In this document: piece after piece, positions 52,796 through 61,816 of the stretch
Numbering within the stretch: position 1 is the stretch's first letter
How the letters are laid out: every line of letters starts with the position of its first letter
From: Patiriisocius marinistellae
GTDB taxonomy: Bacteria > Bacteroidota > Bacteroidia > Flavobacteriales > Flavobacteriaceae
Assembly: GCF_009014635.1 (NCBI RefSeq)
Contig: NZ_BKCF01000001.1
Coordinates: forward strand, 558,001 to 622,000
Direction of reading: 5' to 3'
DNA length: 64,000 nucleotides
Program-made: the position numbers and the translations under genes
The notes under the pieces: generated by a model
Database searches by the model: none
The model's input: the letters and a program-made list of their open reading frames with translations, nothing else
Told to the model about the DNA's origin: nothing

Positions 52796-54985
52796 TTAAA
52801 TTACTGTTGTTGCCTTTATTGTAACCTGTTTAGCTACTTTATTTTTATTTATTTGTTGGGTTTGAAAAGCCTGTAACATTTCAGCAGAAGTTATCCATTT
52901 TCCATCTTTTAAATATGAAACCGAAAGTAACTCACCATCTTTCCCAAATTTAAACTCCAAGTCTCCATACATAGAGACATAAGTGCTAGTAAGTTTTCCA
53001 AAGGTTGCTTTAAACCAAACTTTAATTTCTCGAAGCTCATTTTTAGGTAATGCAATTTTATCAAATGTTAAGGTATACGATTTTTTGATAATTGATTTAC
53101 CTGTAACTTTAGCCGCTGCTCCCACGGCACTATTTTCAACATGCATAGGCATAGGTAGTAGTTGATTTACTTTTTTTGCATTTCCGCTGGGGTTCACAAT
53201 CAGTTCATCGACGGCAACAAAACTGGTGTATTTTGTAGCAAGGTTGTATTCTAAACCTAGAGCAATCACTTCTGGTTTCACATCTGTGTAAAAATTAGTA
53301 TTGAGGTCATCAAGACGTTCAATTTTTTTGCGTGCCCAAAGGTAACGGAGTGCCTTGTTCTCTTTGGATAAGTTACCATCCGCGACTTTATAGGTTTGTT
53401 TTACACGCTTTCTTCCTTGGTAGCCTGTCAACATAATTTTACCGTTAGCCTCACCTTTGTACTTCCCATAAATAACTACCGGTCGTGCCGAAAATACATC
53501 TGGAATAGACTTGGGCTCTACATCATAAACCTCAAAACCTTTCGTCTCAAATTTTACTTGCGTCAATAATGGAGAGGCAATATATTCTTTAAATTTTAAA
53601 GCCATATCACTAGCTTCTTCTTGAGACGTTGCAATAAAACTCTGGCTGTTTGACACCTTTGCCATTCCTTCAATTAAATGCCGATTGACACTAGACCCAA
53701 TCCCAAACGTAAACACACTCGCTTCATCTAAGTGCTCTTCTATCATTTTAAAAGCTTCCTTTTCAACCGTCACATAACCATCTGTAATTACAACCATTGA
53801 ACGAGCGCTTCCAGCATCTGCTCTTGGTAATTTGTACGCAACATTTAATGCACTTAAAAGCTCAGTTCCACCACCGCCTTGGCCATTGCTTAAAAATTTT
53901 ATGGCGTCTTCAATATTATTTTCGGTAGCCGTAACTGGTAGGCTACTGTAAACCGTTGAACTCGATGCAAAAAGTTGCACGTTGAATGTATCATCTGGGT
54001 GCAGATTACACAACAAATTACGCATCAGGTTTTTTGAAACCTCTAATGGATATCCATTCATAGAACCCGAAACATCTACAATGAAAAGATACTCACGCGC
54101 CGTGATATTTTTTTCTTGAACTTGCGCAGGTGGTTCCATCATGTAGGCAAAGTAGTTTACATTATCGTGCTCGTATAATAGGAGTCCGCTGGAGATTGCG
54201 TTTCCTCTTAGACTGTAATTGAGAATAAAATCTCTGTTGGCTGGGTTTATATTGCTTTTAGAAAGAAAGACAGTTGCTTGGTCTTTTTTAGGGTAAGTCA
54301 CATTAATTTTATGTGACGAACTTGCTACATTTTGAATCGTAACACCCGCATTAATACTCATATTCATGTCAAAATCAAATGTGTCTGCAATCCCCTTTTT
54401 AGTATACGGCTGGTTAAATGTTTCTTCTCCGCTAGTATTTTCGCCAGTAAACCTTGGGCCAACAACTCCTGGAGCTACAAATTGATATTCGCCGTTTATA
54501 GGCGTTAACATCTCTGTATAATATATGTCAATCGCAATGCGGTCACTGGGCATTATGTTGCCCACTTTCATTTGGAATACATTGGGGCGAGATTGGTCTA
54601 ATTTTGCTGCACGCTTTCCTTCTTTTACCGCATCGTTATATACTTTTTCGGCTTTTTGCTTTTCGAAGATTTTTGCATTTACTACACGGTCTCCAATTTT
54701 CATTTTCATGTCGTGAATTGCAGCTTGGGTTGACATGGGAAATACATATTTTGCTTCGATAGGAATAGTGCCCTCGTTATGGTATACCTGTGTTAATTTT
54801 ACGTGGGCGATTGTCCCTGTGATATGTACATCTGCCTTTGAAGAAAGTAAAGGAATAATGGCATTTGCTTCGGAAATTTCTAGGTAGGGAGCTTCGGTTT
54901 TTTGATTGTTATTTTGAGCTGTTTTGTATTGACCAAAACTAGCTGCTGATACTAAAAGTGCGAATAGGAGAACAAGATTTTTCAT
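52796..54985 (-). CDS. VIT and von Willebrand factor A domain protein
   Basis: A 729-residue exported protein (signal ending AASFGQ). The VIT domain spans about residues 30-165 (EISEANAIIPLLSSKADVHITGTIAHVKLTQVY, then IFEKQKAEKVYNDAVKEGKRA), followed by a vWA domain with MIDAS residues Asp304, Ser306 and Ser308 in FIVDVSGSMNGYP and Asp in ITDGYVT. The pair is the layout of inter-alpha-trypsin-inhibitor heavy-chain-like proteins, thought to act in surface binding. No sorting signal such as LPXTG or a T9SS domain is seen. Upstream lie TAGTAT direct repeats and a TACTTTTG box. Confidence 0.92.
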   Translation of the reverse strand: MKNLVLLFALLVSAASFGQYKTAQNNNQKTEAPYLEISEANAIIPLLSSKADVHITGTIAHVKLTQVYHNEGTIPIEAKYVFPMSTQAAIHDMKMKIGDRVVNAKIFEKQKAEKVYNDAVKEGKRAAKLDQSRPNVFQMKVGNIMPSDRIAIDIYYTEMLTPINGEYQFVAPGVVGPRFTGENTSGEETFNQPYTKKGIADTFDFDMNMSINAGVTIQNVASSSHKINVTYPKKDQATVFLSKSNINPANRDFILNYSLRGNAISSGLLLYEHDNVNYFAYMMEPPAQVQEKNITAREYLFIVDVSGSMNGYPLEVSKNLMRNLLCNLHPDDTFNVQLFASSSTVYSSLPVTATENNIEDAIKFLSNGQGGGGTELLSALNVAYKLPRADAGSARSMVVITDGYVTVEKEAFKMIEEHLDEASVFTFGIGSSVNRHLIEGMAKVSNSQSFIATSQEEASDMALKFKEYIASPLLTQVKFETKGFEVYDVEPKSIPDVFSARPVVIYGKYKGEANGKIMLTGYQGRKRVKQTYKVADGNLSKENKALRYLWARKKIERLDDLNTNFYTDVKPEVIALGLEYNLATKYTSFVAVDELIVNPSGNAKKVNQLLPMPMHVENSAVGAAAKVTGKSIIKKSYTLTFDKIALPKNELREIKVWFKATFGKLTSTYVSMYGDLEFKFGKDGELLSVSYLKDGKWITSAEMLQAFQTQQINKNKVAKQVTIKATTVI

Positions 54986-55020
54986 GGGTTTGATTTTTTG
55001 AGATTACTATTTGTTTTGAC

Positions 55021-55028
55021 CAAAAGTA
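55021..55028 (-). promoter_or_regulatory. -7 box of the VIT/vWA gene
   Basis: On the minus strand TACTTTTG fits TAnnTTTG, 35 bases before the ATG. No TTG is present at -33, and a direct repeat pair ends 32 bases upstream, as expected of a promoter that needs an activator. Confidence 0.5.
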
Positions 55029-55059
55029 ATTTCAAACCCAAGTGTAATTAATGGTGTTT

Positions 55060-55089
55060 TAGTATTCGTAGGGAGTTGTTTAGTATGCG
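55060..55089 (-). promoter_or_regulatory. TAGTAT direct repeat pair, site 2
   Basis: TAGTATTCG (55060-55068) and TAGTATGCG (55081-55089) are direct repeats with 21-base period, between the TerB-like gene's stop and the VIT/vWA promoter. Together with site 1 they share a longer block, TTTTAGTATTCGTAG. Confidence 0.65.
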
Positions 55090-55091
55090 TA

Positions 55092-55424
55092 TTAAGTAAT
55101 TATTCTTTTTAAAGCCATGTATACACTTTGCTCTGCGGCGTCATATTCACCATCTGCAGTAAGAAGTTTTTTTACGTCTTCAATGAGTTGTTCTTTTTCA
55201 TCATCTGTGTATCCTAAACGCGATATTGCATCTTGTATTTTTGTGATGCTTTCATAGTCGTTATCCTTGGCAAATTCGCGATGTAATTTTGCTGAAGTTT
55301 CGGCATCTATTTTGTCACTAATTAGTTGGCGTTCTTCGTAGCTTTCCTTAAAATCTACATTTGCTACATAGATAAATATATAGCCTTCAAGAACTTCTCT
55401 AGTCCATTCATTTGATGTATTCAT
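55092..55424 (-). CDS. TerB-like helical protein
   Basis: A 110-residue, all-helical protein similar in look to the TerB domain: VLEGYIFIYVANVDFKESYEERQLISDKI, then DNDYESITKIQDAISRLGYTDDEKEQLIEDVKKLLTADGEYDAAEQSVY with acidic residues in the place of the family's metal-binding groups. TerB proteins are tied to tellurite resistance and stress in some bacteria. Assignment is by pattern only. Confidence 0.7.
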   Translation of the reverse strand: MNTSNEWTREVLEGYIFIYVANVDFKESYEERQLISDKIDAETSAKLHREFAKDNDYESITKIQDAISRLGYTDDEKEQLIEDVKKLLTADGEYDAAEQSVYMALKRIIT

Positions 55425-55773
55425 GGGAGTTAATTTTAATGTACTTAAAGGTAGTAAAAAATTATAGGTTTTAGGATTTTTTATGGAGTAGTTGTCTCTG
55501 TTGAAGTGTAATATGGGGATACTTATAACTTCGGAAATATAAAACGTTTAATATTTCCGAAGTTATAAAAATTACATAAGCCACTGATTTAAAGTGTTAA
55601 AAAAGACAACAAATGATTACAATTACTTGCAAACGATAGTAAATGCGTATTTACCGAATGTTACTTTGATGTCATTATATGTTTGCAGTGTCGAATGATA
55701 ATCATTTGATATAATTTAAGCCTTACAGGTATAACGGGTCTCACAAAACGGAGACATTTAAAATTTATGTATT
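55425..55773 (+). promoter_or_regulatory. intergenic region with ssb promoter and inverted ATTTCCGAAG pair
   Basis: The 349 bases between divergent genes contain CTTCGGAAAT (55529-55538) and ATTTCCGAAG (55553-55562) facing each other over 14 bases, and TATGTTTG (55678-55685), a TAnnTTTG box about 90 bases before the ssb ATG. No convincing small gene was found. Confidence 0.45.
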
Positions 55774-56109
55774 ATGAATGCACTAAGAAACAAAGTACAG
55801 TTAATTGGAAGATTAGGTCAAGAACCAGAAATTGTAACCTTAAAAGATGGGAATAAAATGGCCAAGTTTAGCATGGCTACAGATGATAGTTACAAAGACA
55901 AAAATGGGCAAAAAGTAGAACGTGCATATTGGCATAATATAGTAGTTTGGGGTGGTCTTGTAAATGTTGTTGAAAATTATGTAAAAAAAGGACAAGAAAT
56001 TGCAATTGAGGGAAAATTGACCAACCGTTCTTGGGATGATAAAGATGGAAATAAAAGATATATGACTGAGGTTATTTGTAATGAGCTGTTAATGTTGAGT
56101 AAGTCATAA
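55774..56109 (+). CDS. single-stranded DNA-binding protein (short form)
   Basis: A 111-residue SSB: OB-fold residues NKVQLIGRLGQEPEIVTLKDGNKMAKFSMATDD, RAYWHNIVVWGGLVNVVENYVKKGQEIAIEGKL are standard. It stops after LLMLSKS, so the flexible linker and the acidic DDDIPF-type tail that recruits replication proteins are missing. A second, full-length Ssb probably exists elsewhere; this form may serve in repair with the RecQ encoded 90 bases downstream. Confidence 0.92.
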   Translation: MNALRNKVQLIGRLGQEPEIVTLKDGNKMAKFSMATDDSYKDKNGQKVERAYWHNIVVWGGLVNVVENYVKKGQEIAIEGKLTNRSWDDKDGNKRYMTEVICNELLMLSKS

Positions 56110-56198
56110 TTGATTTTCGGCAGCAATTTTAAAATAGGCGCGAAAGCGCCTATTTTTGATTAATTATGCCCAAAAATATTCTGTAATTTTGCAGTACA

Positions 56199-58295
56199 AT
56201 GGCACTACAAAAAGAAACCACTCCCACTCATATACATACGTTACTCAAACAGCACTTTGGCTACGATACTTTTCGGCCCAATCAGCAGGCGATAATTGAA
56301 AATGTCCTTAAAGGAAAAGACACTTTAGCAATTATGCCCACGGGCGGTGGAAAATCACTTTGTTTTCAATTGCCATCTTTAGCAATGGAAGGCACAACCA
56401 TTGTAATTTCGCCTCTAATTGCTTTAATGAAAGACCAAGTGGATGCCTTAAAAAGTAATGGTATTGCTGCTGCGTACTTTAATAGCTCACAACCACAAGA
56501 GGAGCAAAGTTTAATTTTAGAACAGTTAATTGCTAACCAGCTCAAACTTATTTATGTAGCGCCCGAAAGCCTCTGGGGGCTTACAAACCACCTTTCAAAA
56601 ATACAGATCAATCTAGTTGCTATTGATGAGGCACATTGTATCTCTTCTTGGGGTCACGATTTTAGACCTGCTTACACACAACTGAGCAGATTAAAAGCAG
56701 AATTTCTTGGAACACCTATAATTGCTTTAACTGCAACCGCAGATAAAGCAACGCAGGATGATATAACAAAACAATTAGGGATTTCTCATGCAACACGATA
56801 CATTTCATCATTCGACAGACCTAATATTTATCTTGATGTAAGACCAGGACAACAACGTATCCAACAAATTTTTAAGTTTCTTGGGAGCAGAGGGAAACAA
56901 AGTGGTATCATCTATTGTTTGAGTAGAAAAAGTACAGATATGCTTGCTTCAAAATTAAAAGAAAAAGGATATGATGCCAAAGCATATCATGCAGGACTAG
57001 ACGCAGAAGAACGAAGTAAGGTACAAGAGGATTTTATTAATGATCGTGTTCCTATTATTGTTGCTACGATTGCTTTTGGTATGGGTATTGACAAAAGCAA
57101 TGTACGCTGGGTTATTCACTACAATATGCCTAAAAACATTGAAGGTTACTATCAAGAAATTGGGCGTGGCGGTCGTGACGGTTTAAAATCACACGCACTC
57201 ATGTTTTATAGTTTTGCAGATGTTGTGATGCTTCGGAAATTTGCTGCGGGAACACCCACAGAGGAATTTCAATTAGCAAAACTGGAAAGAATGCAACAAT
57301 TTGCCGAAGCATTAAGCTGTCGCCGTAAAGCGCTTTTAAATTATTTTGGCGAATATATAACCGAAGATTGTGGTAATTGCGATATCTGTAAAAGACCACC
57401 TAAATATTTTGATGGAACATTAATTGCCCAAAAAGTATGTTCTGCAGTAGCTCGTTTAAAAGAGCAAGAAGCATTAGGAACAGTGATAGATGTATTACGT
57501 GGTGCTCAAAACCAGCAAGTACTTGAAAAAGGATATCAAAATATTAAAACATATGGCGCAGCAAAAGATATCTCTTGGAAAGATTTACAACAATATGTCA
57601 TCCAACTTTTAAATCAAGGTGTTCTTGAAATCTGGTTTCATGAAAAAGGCCGCTTATTGCTTACGCCTTTTGCAAAGCAAATTTTATTTGAAGGTAAAAC
57701 CGTACGATTAGCAAATGTAATTCAAGAAACAGTAGAGGCTGAAAAACCAAAACGTTTACCCACAAGAGGTAAAGATCTATTTGAAAAATTACGCACAGTA
57801 AGGGCAAAAGTTGCTAAAGAAATGGGCGTGCCTGCATATGTAGTATTTAGTGACGCTAGCTTACAAGACATGGAAGATAAGATGCCTAGCACCGTTCAAG
57901 AATTTTCTGAGGTAAGTGGAGTAGGACGCGCTAAGCTCGAAAAATATGCAGATATATTTCTACAAGTTATAGCTAAGCATAAAGATAAGAAAACTTCAAA
58001 AGTGGCCACACATGAGCGTAGTTTTCAGTTATTTGAAAAAGGCATGAGTATTTCAGATATTGCAATTAAGCGTGGGATTATGGAAAATAGTGTGTATGGT
58101 CATTTACAAAAGATACATGAATTGGGCACTAAGGTTGATTTAAAACAATTTATATCAGACGCTGAAATTTCCGAAGTTCAAAAAGCTAAATCAGATTTAA
58201 ATAATCCCGACGGTCTTAAAACATACTTTGAACATTTTGAAGAAAAAATGCCTTATTATAAAATTAAACTAGGGTTGTATTTAATTAAGCTTTAA
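56199..58295 (+). CDS. recQ: ATP-dependent DNA helicase RecQ
   Basis: A 698-residue helicase with all RecQ parts: Walker A PTGGGKS (47-53), DEAH at 143-146, motif VI-type HYNMPKNIEGYYQEIGRGGRDG, the zinc cluster near residues 370-405 (ALSCRRKALLNYFG, then EDCGNCDICKRPP), a winged helix, and an HRDC domain near 535-600 (RLPTRGKDLFEKLRTVRAKVAKEMGVPAY). The last 100 residues carry a further helix-turn-helix-like part. It unwinds recombination and repair intermediates 3' to 5'. It follows ssb by 90 bases on the same strand. Confidence 0.96.
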   Translation: MALQKETTPTHIHTLLKQHFGYDTFRPNQQAIIENVLKGKDTLAIMPTGGGKSLCFQLPSLAMEGTTIVISPLIALMKDQVDALKSNGIAAAYFNSSQPQEEQSLILEQLIANQLKLIYVAPESLWGLTNHLSKIQINLVAIDEAHCISSWGHDFRPAYTQLSRLKAEFLGTPIIALTATADKATQDDITKQLGISHATRYISSFDRPNIYLDVRPGQQRIQQIFKFLGSRGKQSGIIYCLSRKSTDMLASKLKEKGYDAKAYHAGLDAEERSKVQEDFINDRVPIIVATIAFGMGIDKSNVRWVIHYNMPKNIEGYYQEIGRGGRDGLKSHALMFYSFADVVMLRKFAAGTPTEEFQLAKLERMQQFAEALSCRRKALLNYFGEYITEDCGNCDICKRPPKYFDGTLIAQKVCSAVARLKEQEALGTVIDVLRGAQNQQVLEKGYQNIKTYGAAKDISWKDLQQYVIQLLNQGVLEIWFHEKGRLLLTPFAKQILFEGKTVRLANVIQETVEAEKPKRLPTRGKDLFEKLRTVRAKVAKEMGVPAYVVFSDASLQDMEDKMPSTVQEFSEVSGVGRAKLEKYADIFLQVIAKHKDKKTSKVATHERSFQLFEKGMSISDIAIKRGIMENSVYGHLQKIHELGTKVDLKQFISDAEISEVQKAKSDLNNPDGLKTYFEHFEEKMPYYKIKLGLYLIKL

Positions 58296-58317
58296 TTTTT
58301 TATAGGAAAACAAAAAA

Positions 58318-58345
58318 CCACCAAGAACTTTCTTGGTGGCTTTTC
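58318..58345 (+). terminator. recQ terminator
   Basis: CCACCAAGA-ACTT-TCTTGGTGG is a 9-bp stem followed by CTTTTCTCTTT, 23 bases after the recQ stop. Confidence 0.85.
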
Positions 58346-58371
58346 TCTTTCATAGCATTGAAAGTAAGTAA

Positions 58372-58447
58372 GTGTAAATTTATTAACCTTATTATAAACA
58401 AAACTTTCATCTCTCGACGTAAGCCTTAATTTATTGTAAATTTACAC
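58372..58447. repeat. widely spaced inverted repeat before the TPR/LuxR gene
   Basis: GTGTAAATTTA (58372-58382) and TAAATTTACAC (58437-58447) are perfect 11-bp arms 54 bases apart. They lie 73 bases before the regulator gene and could be operator halves for it or for a neighbour. Confidence 0.4.
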
Positions 58448-58519
58448 CTCATTTAAATCTCACAATGAATATGTGAGAAAATTATGAGCAATTAAATGGG
58501 TTATAATCAATAAAAGGCA

Positions 58520-60466
58520 ATGTTTTGTGATATGTATATTAGAAAACTTATAATATTTATAGTGTTTGTATGTGGAGTTGTTTTCCAAGTTTATACTCAA
58601 GAAGAGGATATTGAAGCAAAATTACAAAGCTTTAAATATGCCTTAAAAAATAAAAATTTACCAAAGAAAGAAAGAATTGATAATCTTATAGCTTTGGGTG
58701 ATTATTACATGGGGAATCCTGGTGATACTGCTTTTAACTATTTAAGAAATGCTAAAGAATTAAGTCTTTCATTAAAGGATAGTTTTAATTTAATGAGGTC
58801 ATATAATCGATTGGCATTATTAGAAATTTATGATGAGAATGATAATGTAGCGTTAAAGTTTACAGATAGTGCTTTAATGTATGCAGATTATTTTGAAGAA
58901 TCACATTTTGCAGGAATAGGCTATAGTTATCGTATTAAAGGGATGGCTTTTCGTTTTTTAGAAAGAAATAATAAAGCATTAGAAAGTTTTCTTCAAGCAA
59001 ATAGATATTTATTAAAACCCCAACAAGATGAGGAGCTGAAGACATATTTAGCTGAAAATTATTCAGATCTAGCTTCAATTTACCTTTCTACAGACAATAA
59101 AGAGATAGCGTTAGAATGTATTGAGAAATCCTTATCTATTGCAAAACCTATTGAAGCTTGGTGGGAAATAGCGGGAGCGTATGAGTTTTTATCAAATTAT
59201 TTTTTAAAAGAAAACGACTATGCAATTTCAAAAAAATATCTTGATAGCGCTACTATAATGTATCAAAAAATTTCAAGCGATGTTGGTTTATCCAATGTTA
59301 ACAAATTAAGAGCAGATGTGTTTTTACAAGAAGAGAAATTTGATGAGGCGATTAAAGTTATTGTAAAAGAGATTGATATTGATAAAAAGGATGGTTTATC
59401 ATATACACTTACTGAGGATTATTTGTTTTTGAGTAATGCATATGCTAAAAATAAACGCTTAGATGTTGCAAATAAATATTTAGATAGTGCTAAAGTTTCT
59501 GCATTAGAGAGTGATAATCCAGCTCATACCATCAAAATTGGACAACAGAAAGCGAGATTGTTTAAAGAAATAGAACAATATGAGAATGCTATTTTAGAAC
59601 TTAGAGCAATATTAAAATCTAATTCTATTTCAACGTATAGGGAAAGTAGGAAAGAAATTTACGAAGAGTTGTATAACCTTTATGAATTAAAGAATGACCC
59701 TAATAATGCTTTAATTTTTTTTAAAAAACATCAAGAATTAAACGATAGCTTAAAAGAAGTACTTCAACAAAATAAATATAGTGTACTTCAATCGGAATTT
59801 AATTATAATGAATTAGAGGCTAAATTAGAAACAAGAAATGCACAACTCAAGTTAACTAAAGAAGAGAAAAAAAGGCAAAATGAAAGAGGGATGTTTTTTA
59901 TAGGTCTCTTAGGCCTAATTGCTGTTTTCTTTATATTCTCTTTTTTTAGACAACGTAGTTTAAGTAAAATTAAGAGAGAAACATTACTGGCAAAACAAGA
60001 AGTTTTAAAAATAAAAAAACAGGCATTAGATACTGAAGTTCAATTTAAAAATAAACAGATAACAGATTTTGCAATACATATAGCAGAGAAAAATGAGCTT
60101 CTTGAAAATATAAAGAAAAAGCTTAAAAGTGTTAAGGTAATTAATGATTCGCATAAAGGAATTTTAATGAATACAATGCAGTTTATAAATAACGACATTG
60201 AGCACAACAAAGAAAAAATCCAACTTTATAAACAAGTAGAAGAAACAAATGATTCTTTTAGAGCAAAGCTAGAGCAAAAATATAATAACCTAAATGAGAA
60301 GGAGCAAAAAGTAGCTATCATGCTTCGTTTAGGACAGACATCAAAACAAATTGCATTACAGTTGGGTATCAGTGCTGCGAGTGTAGATAATTATCGCTAT
60401 AATCTACGAAAGAAAATGGGAGTAACAAAAGGAGAATCTCTCAAAATATTTATAAAAAATATATAA
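58520..60466 (+). CDS. membrane-bound TPR regulator with LuxR-type HTH
   Basis: A 648-residue protein: hydrophobic start (YIRKLIIFIVFVCGVVFQVYTQ), tetratricopeptide repeats across residues 30-420, one membrane helix near 453-475 (GMFFIGLLGLIAVFFIFSFF), a coiled coil, and a LuxR-type HTH at the end (LNEKEQKVAIMLRLGQTSKQIALQLGISAASVDNYRYNLRKKMGV). The TPR part faces the periplasm or outside. An alternative start is ATG at 58532. It is the same type of one-component regulator as the one at 21055 but with another HTH family. Targets unknown. Confidence 0.9.
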   Translation: MFCDMYIRKLIIFIVFVCGVVFQVYTQEEDIEAKLQSFKYALKNKNLPKKERIDNLIALGDYYMGNPGDTAFNYLRNAKELSLSLKDSFNLMRSYNRLALLEIYDENDNVALKFTDSALMYADYFEESHFAGIGYSYRIKGMAFRFLERNNKALESFLQANRYLLKPQQDEELKTYLAENYSDLASIYLSTDNKEIALECIEKSLSIAKPIEAWWEIAGAYEFLSNYFLKENDYAISKKYLDSATIMYQKISSDVGLSNVNKLRADVFLQEEKFDEAIKVIVKEIDIDKKDGLSYTLTEDYLFLSNAYAKNKRLDVANKYLDSAKVSALESDNPAHTIKIGQQKARLFKEIEQYENAILELRAILKSNSISTYRESRKEIYEELYNLYELKNDPNNALIFFKKHQELNDSLKEVLQQNKYSVLQSEFNYNELEAKLETRNAQLKLTKEEKKRQNERGMFFIGLLGLIAVFFIFSFFRQRSLSKIKRETLLAKQEVLKIKKQALDTEVQFKNKQITDFAIHIAEKNELLENIKKKLKSVKVINDSHKGILMNTMQFINNDIEHNKEKIQLYKQVEETNDSFRAKLEQKYNNLNEKEQKVAIMLRLGQTSKQIALQLGISAASVDNYRYNLRKKMGVTKGESLKIFIKNI

Positions 60467-60494
60467 GAAAAAGCGCCTTTTTAGGCGCTTTTTC
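60467..60494. terminator. bidirectional terminator
   Basis: GAAAAAGCGCCT-TTTT-AGGCGCTTTTTC is a 12-bp perfect stem, directly after the TPR/LuxR stop and 17 bases before the end of the convergent cupredoxin-like gene. Confidence 0.93.
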
Positions 60495-60510
60495 TTTAAT
60501 CTAAACACTA

Positions 60511-60900
60511 TTAATTAACAGTTAGCGTGTATAATGGTGTCTCGTTCAGGGGACAAAAATAATTATACGTTCCCTTTTTAAGGATTACTTCTTTTGAGGT
60601 TTGTTTCGTGTTATTTTTAACAACACTAGTAACGTATGCTTCTTTAATATGGTTTTCAGCGTTTGTTGCATCTGTACCTTGAGCAATAAGGACAAAACCT
60701 ACATCTTTCCCTACATTATTATTTGCAACTTCAAATATATACGTACCAGCATTGACAGTAATTTGTTTTTGAGTAAATGCTCTAGGAGTTTGCTCTACTG
60801 AAATAATAGTAACATCATTCATTGATTTTTTTATTTCTTGAGCGTTAATCATTGATGTAAAACCAAGAATAATTGTGATGACTGTGATTATATTTTTCAT
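60511..60900 (-). CDS. cupredoxin-fold protein, copper ligands incomplete
   Basis: A 129-residue exported protein (signal ending SMINAQ) with a cupredoxin-like fold: VNAGTYIFEVANNNVGKDVGFVLIAQG and YNYFCPLNETPLYTLTV. One Cys remains (CPLNETP), but the first His position of the usual copper site (HxVGF) reads K-D-V-G-F and no His or Met follows the Cys. So it probably does not hold type 1 copper in the normal way. It ends a minus-strand group with the AhpD-like gene (33 bases). Confidence 0.82.
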   Translation of the reverse strand: MKNIITVITIILGFTSMINAQEIKKSMNDVTIISVEQTPRAFTQKQITVNAGTYIFEVANNNVGKDVGFVLIAQGTDATNAENHIKEAYVTSVVKNNTKQTSKEVILKKGTYNYFCPLNETPLYTLTVN

Positions 60901-60933
60901 ATTTTTAAGTCTATTTATATTTAATTGATAAAA

Positions 60934-61482
60934 TTAATTTGCGGCTATTTCTAGTGGCTGAGCAATTGGAAAATCTACTGGTACTTGAGTTGTATTATGG
61001 ATATAATTAGAAATTGTTTTTTCACCAACTAATACAATTGTGTCCACTAAATTCCCCTTAGAAAATCCAGCATTCAAAAACTCTTGAACAATAGTTTCAT
61101 TCGTACGACCTCTATTTTCTGTAATATTTTTTGCTAGTTTAGCTAAGGCATCAAACTTTGCATTAAAAGGAGCTTCTCCAGCGCGTAAACTTAAAATTTC
61201 ATCTCTAGAAAAGCCATTCATTCCTGCAATAGCAGTATGTGCTGCTAAGCAATAGCTACATTCGTTTACTTGACTTACAGCAAGATTTACAACTTCTTTT
61301 TCTTTAGAAGAAAGAGAGGTTTTAGCGTTAGCAAAAGTTAAGTAGTTCTCTAGTGCTGTGTCACTATGTGCATAGGTTGCATATAAATTGGGGACAAAAC
61401 CTAGTTTTTCTTTTAGATTGTCAAAAATTGTTTGATTTGCTTTATTTACTTCTGCTCTGGTGGGTACATTGATTATGTTCAT
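60934..61482 (-). CDS. carboxymuconolactone decarboxylase / AhpD-like protein
   Basis: The 182-residue protein has the CMD fold with the AhpD redox motif: VSQVNECSYCLAAHTAIA, with Cys75, Cys78 and His82. Such proteins act as thiol peroxidase reductants (AhpD) or remain uncharacterised. The upstream and downstream genes on the same strand are a small basic peptide gene and a cupredoxin-like gene, so a peroxide or redox function in the envelope context is likely; the specific role is not shown. Confidence 0.92.
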   Translation of the reverse strand: MNIINVPTRAEVNKANQTIFDNLKEKLGFVPNLYATYAHSDTALENYLTFANAKTSLSSKEKEVVNLAVSQVNECSYCLAAHTAIAGMNGFSRDEILSLRAGEAPFNAKFDALAKLAKNITENRGRTNETIVQEFLNAGFSKGNLVDTIVLVGEKTISNYIHNTTQVPVDFPIAQPLEIAAN

Positions 61483-61528
61483 AATTTTATTTTTTATTAG
61501 TTTTTATTCTGAAATATTAATTAAATGA

Positions 61529-61696
61529 TTACTCGTTGATTGATACTAAATTTTGTTTTTCAGCGTCACAATAATAATCATGGATACTTTTGTTTTTACA
61601 ATGAGTCACTGCGTTTATTCTAGTTACCATAGTTTTTTTTCTTTTTCTAAAAATTTCAATTAAGTTGAAAATTGATTTATGTTTTGTGTTTTTCAT
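61529..61696 (-). CDS. small basic protein of unknown function
   Basis: A possible 55-residue protein from ATG 61694-61696: MKNTKHKSIFNLIEIFRKRKKT, then RINAVTHCKNKSIHDYYCDAEKQNLVSINE. It is basic at the start and has two Cys. A longer frame begins further upstream at 61735. No family recognised. It lies 46 bases before the AhpD-like gene and behind a direct-repeat regulatory site, so it may open that operon. Confidence 0.45.
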   Translation of the reverse strand: MKNTKHKSIFNLIEIFRKRKKTMVTRINAVTHCKNKSIHDYYCDAEKQNLVSINE

Positions 61697-61772
61697 AATA
61701 TGTGTTATTAAAATTAGTAAAGTTTTATGCAGCAAAGATGTATTGATATACAGCGTTAAGAAATGGATAAAA

Positions 61773-61806
61773 CTCCCTAGTATTAGTCAATTTTTCCTTT
61801 AATGTT
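61773..61806 (-). promoter_or_regulatory. direct repeat pair, site 3
   Basis: CTCCCTAGTATT (61773-61784) and TCCTTTAATGTT (61795-61806) are related units with a 22-base period; 7 of 12 positions agree and the others are transitions. They lie upstream of the small-protein/AhpD-like operon. The relation to sites 1 and 2 is through the TAGTAT core. Confidence 0.5.
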
Positions 61807-61816
61807 ATATTCGTTG

